Origin: Hippasteria phrygiana
Lineage: Eukaryota; Echinodermata; Asteroidea; Valvatida; Goniasteridae
Length of the DNA stretch: 64,000 nucleotides
Assembly: GCA_037893225.1 (NCBI GenBank)
Contig: JAZGUH010000369.1
Location: 662,642 to 726,641, forward strand
Direction of reading: 5' to 3'
The position numbers and the translations under genes are program-made. Below, in pieces: positions 63,537 through 64,000 of this stretch. Position 1 is the first letter of the stretch, and every line of letters starts with the position of its first letter. Below the pieces are notes generated by a model. It was not told the origin of the DNA. It made no database searches and saw only the letters and a program-made list of their open reading frames with translations.

Positions 63537-64000
63537 GCAATTATGAATGAGTAAAGCAAGTCATACCCTAGGGAATTTGACAGGCATGGAGCAATAAATA
63601 TAAGGTAATATGCACACAGATGTTGGCCGGAAAGAAAATAAACATTGCGAGGTTTGAATTTTCTCCACAAGTTTTAACTCTAAGAAGCCGCCGATAATTG
63701 CAACATGTACCGCCAGATCTAAGCTATCCATACATGTCAAAATTACTGAATTTGGTTGATATTTCATGCAATTATGAATGAGTAAAGCAAGTCCATACCC
63801 CAGGGAATTTGACAGGCATGGAGCAATAAATAGAAGGTAATCTGCACACAGATGGAGGCCGGGAAGAAAATAAACATTGCGAGGTTTGAATTTTCTCCAC
63901 AAGTGTTAACTCTAAGAAGCCGCCGATAATTGCAACATGTAGCGCCAGATCTAAGCTATCCATACATGTCAAAATTACTGAATTTGGTTGATATTTCATG
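63537..64000. repeat. Start of a third domain I-type block
   Basis: Y 63767 carries C174, as does the Y that opens domain I' (end 48502), and is followed by G 63999. The same alpha-Y(C174)-G succession occurs at 48040-48734, an offset of 15265 bp. Base 64000 is the first base of the next monomer, so the array runs on to the right. Confidence 0.75.

Larger units (their letters stand above)
1..64000. repeat. Continuous 231/232-bp satellite array
   Basis: Every base belongs to one head-to-tail tandem repeat. Marking the conserved TTTCAT end of each monomer gives ends at 161, 393, 624, 856 and so on to 63999: 276 complete monomers, 194 of 231 bp and 82 of 232 bp (276 x 231 + 82 = 63838, the exact distance). 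A typical F monomer has 90 G+C of 231 and 5 CpG against about 8.7 expected from composition. Each monomer carries one BglII site (AGATCT, p179-184). No transposon, microsatellite expansion, inversion or unique spacer interrupts the array. The role is inferred only: long homogeneous higher-order satellites are typical of centromeric or other heterochromatin in eukaryotes. The satellite family is not one I recognise. Confidence 0.99.

Noticed and set aside
1..64000. CRISPR array
   Set aside because: Regular spacing suggested it, but the repeating unit is the full 231 bp with no unique spacers and no cas genes.
1..64000. Internally repeated protein gene read through many monomers
   Set aside because: Most monomers have a TGA at the p24-p30 region in the frame, and 232-bp monomers break the frame. 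The longest open stretch is 145 codons.
1..64000. rDNA spacer, tRNA or 5S gene tandem array
   Set aside because: No tRNA-like arms with internal A and B boxes and no recognisable rRNA segment appear in the 231-bp unit.
1..64000. Tandem repeat derived from a transposon or virus
   Set aside because: No terminal repeats, target duplications, integrase, reverse transcriptase or capsid similarity can be seen in the monomer. Such an origin cannot be excluded without a database search.

Overview
The whole 64 kb window is one uninterrupted tandem satellite array. No gene, RNA gene, transposon, CRISPR array or unique sequence is supported anywhere in it. The monomer is 231 bp, about 39% G+C, always head to tail in the same orientation. 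With the monomer phased to start at GCAATTATG and end at TTTCAT, the window holds a 161-bp partial monomer, 276 complete monomers (162-63999) and one final base. Of the complete monomers, 194 are 231 bp and 82 are 232 bp; the extra base is always one C after monomer position 26. I saw no other length change and no inverted monomer. Such an array indicates a eukaryotic nuclear genome, most likely centromeric, pericentromeric or other heterochromatin. I do not recognise the satellite family or the species.

Monomer positions below use this phase (p1-p231; positions after p26 shift by one in 232-bp monomers). Common variation lies almost wholly in p26-p95 plus p137; p138-p231 plus p1-p24, and p96-p136, are nearly invariant. 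Linked variants define monomer classes. F: C33, A65, C74, GTGG at p87-90, G95, G137. Fa: F with A88. Fc: F plus the extra C. R: F with T33. Y: T33, T65, A74, T87, A95, T137. S: as Y but G65. B: T33, G65, A74, A88, G95, T137. G: extra C, G65, C74, G95, G137. H: T33 and T35 on an Fa body. alpha: extra C, T47, G65, C67, C73, A74, T77, T87, A95, T137. K: T222, usually F otherwise. C: C13 and C53, always the monomer after K except at one recombination junction.

The classes form variable higher-order repeats (HORs) in three domain types. Domain I (1-10340) has 4-mer (925 bp) and 8-mer-like repeats with G and H monomers. Domain II (10341-36707) is a chain of HORs, mostly opened by a B monomer, of 8, 7, 16, 16, 9, 22, 22 and 14 monomers sharing a recurrent R-S-Fc core. 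Domain III (36708-48271) holds K-C pairs and alpha monomers, with a 23-mer (5319 bp) present twice in tandem. The same order then recurs: I' (48272-55673), a very short II' (55674-57522), III' (57523-63536), and I again from 63537. This I-II-III super-order, with copies differing mainly by expansion of II and duplication of III, is the most notable structure in the window. Open reading frames of 66-145 codons on the minus strand are by-products of the 231 = 3 x 77 bp period and do not look like genes.
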